Shown here piece by piece: positions 63,642-64,000 of a stretch of DNA of 64,000 bases. The position numbers and the translations under genes were made by a program. This stretch comes from Sphingomonas sp. LM7 (GTDB taxonomy: Bacteria; Pseudomonadota; Alphaproteobacteria; Sphingomonadales; Sphingomonadaceae): contig NZ_CP019511.1 in assembly GCF_002002925.1 (NCBI RefSeq), positions 1,426,001 through 1,490,000 on the forward strand, read 5' to 3'. The notes under the pieces are model-generated. The model saw only the letters and a program-made list of their open reading frames with translations, did not search any database and was not told where the DNA came from. Position 1 is the stretch's first letter, and every line of letters starts with the position of its first letter.

Positions 63642-64000
63642 GTGCGGATTGGTGTCGATGTCGGGGGGACGAATACCGATGCCGTCCTGATGGACGGCGG
63701 GACGGTGTTCGCCTGGACCAAGCAGCCGACTACGGCCGATGTCGGCTCGGGGGTCGCCGCGGCGATCGCCGAAGTCCTGTCGCAGGCCGATGTCGCAGCC
63801 GGCGCAATTGCCTCGGTGATGGTCGGCACCACGCATTTTACGAACGCGCTGGTCGAGCGCAACAAGCTCGATCAGGTCGGCATCCTCCGGCTCGCCAGCC
63901 CCTCAGGCGAAGCGCTGCCGCCGATGACCGGCTGGCCCACCGACCTCGCCGGTCGCATCGGCAGCCATGTCTACCTCCTCCCCGGCGGCTATGAAGTCGA
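63642..64000 (+). CDS. Hydantoinase/oxoprolinase family protein, N-terminal part cut by the window edge
   Basis: I read this from GTG at 63642, seven bases after AAGGGG. About 119 residues are visible: the ATP/phosphate loop GVDVGGTNTDAVLM at the very start, then TKQPTTADV, VMVGTTHFTNALVERNKL and VGILRLASP. These are the hallmarks of the hydantoinase A N-terminal domain, which opens five-membered cyclic amides in an ATP-dependent way. The catalytic domain is outside the window. It is divergent from the MalT-like gene, with TTACCC repeats in its promoter. A hydantoinase B partner is expected downstream. Confidence 0.88.
   Translation, partial: MRIGVDVGGTNTDAVLMDGGTVFAWTKQPTTADVGSGVAAAIAEVLSQADVAAGAIASVMVGTTHFTNALVERNKLDQVGILRLASPSGEALPPMTGWPTDLAGRIGSHVYLLPGGYEV

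Overview
The window is high-GC DNA with densely packed genes and reads as a chromosomal segment of a sphingomonad alphaproteobacterium (Sphingomonas or a close relative). The reasons are four large TonB-dependent receptors next to catabolic genes, tryptophan-halogenase-like flavoproteins beside a receptor, a TolB-propeller/amidohydrolase fusion paired with a DUF885 protein, and Spinster-like MFS carriers. I see no rRNA, tRNA, CRISPR array, transposase or integrase, so this looks like accessory catabolic islands embedded in ordinary chromosome.

Layout. 1-10.7 kb: a truncated NupG-like permease divergent from a LacI regulator with a perfect palindrome between them; then a TetR-centred catabolic cluster (SDR, TetR, MFS plus carboxylesterase, acyl-CoA ligase, TonB receptor) tied together by a motif ATTCAC-N6-GATAG found in three of its promoters. 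10.9-20 kb: two small proteins, a hybrid histidine kinase, a DUF3606-like membrane protein, the TolB/amidohydrolase fusion and a DUF885 hydrolase. 20-28.2 kb: a complete potassium operon (94-aa membrane protein, 27-aa peptide, kdpF, A, B, C, D, E) preceded by a KdpE-like direct repeat.

28.5-36.7 kb: a TonB receptor, then sulfatase, MFS carrier and phytanoyl-CoA dioxygenase in an operon, an SsuD-like flavin monooxygenase and a Gfo/Idh/MocA dehydrogenase; this looks like scavenging of a sulfated or sulfonated organic compound. 36.8-51.7 kb: a chitin/N-acetylglucosamine locus: nagA, nagX, a 1072-aa TonB receptor, three tandem tryptophan-halogenase-like genes (the middle one without both catalytic residues), a NagR/DasR-type GntR regulator, a GH18 chitinase and a GH20 hexosaminidase. 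Secreted enzymes would cut chitin, the receptor would import oligomers, and NagA and NagX would process the amino sugar inside.

51.7-54.2 kb: an ECF sigma factor, a four-helix membrane protein and a secreted alpha/beta hydrolase in an overlapping operon with an ECF-like promoter. 54.3-64 kb: a PaiB-like FMN protein, two YtcJ-type amidohydrolases, a siderophore-type TonB receptor, a MalT-like LuxR activator and the start of a hydantoinase/oxoprolinase gene. Repeated TTACCC hexamers stand upstream of both the receptor and the hydantoinase, in the same orientation relative to each gene, suggesting that the MalT-like protein controls both.

No gene-free stretch exceeds 300 bases; the longest are 28186-28484 and 10628-10900. 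All functional calls come from reading motifs and family resemblance by eye; no database search was possible.
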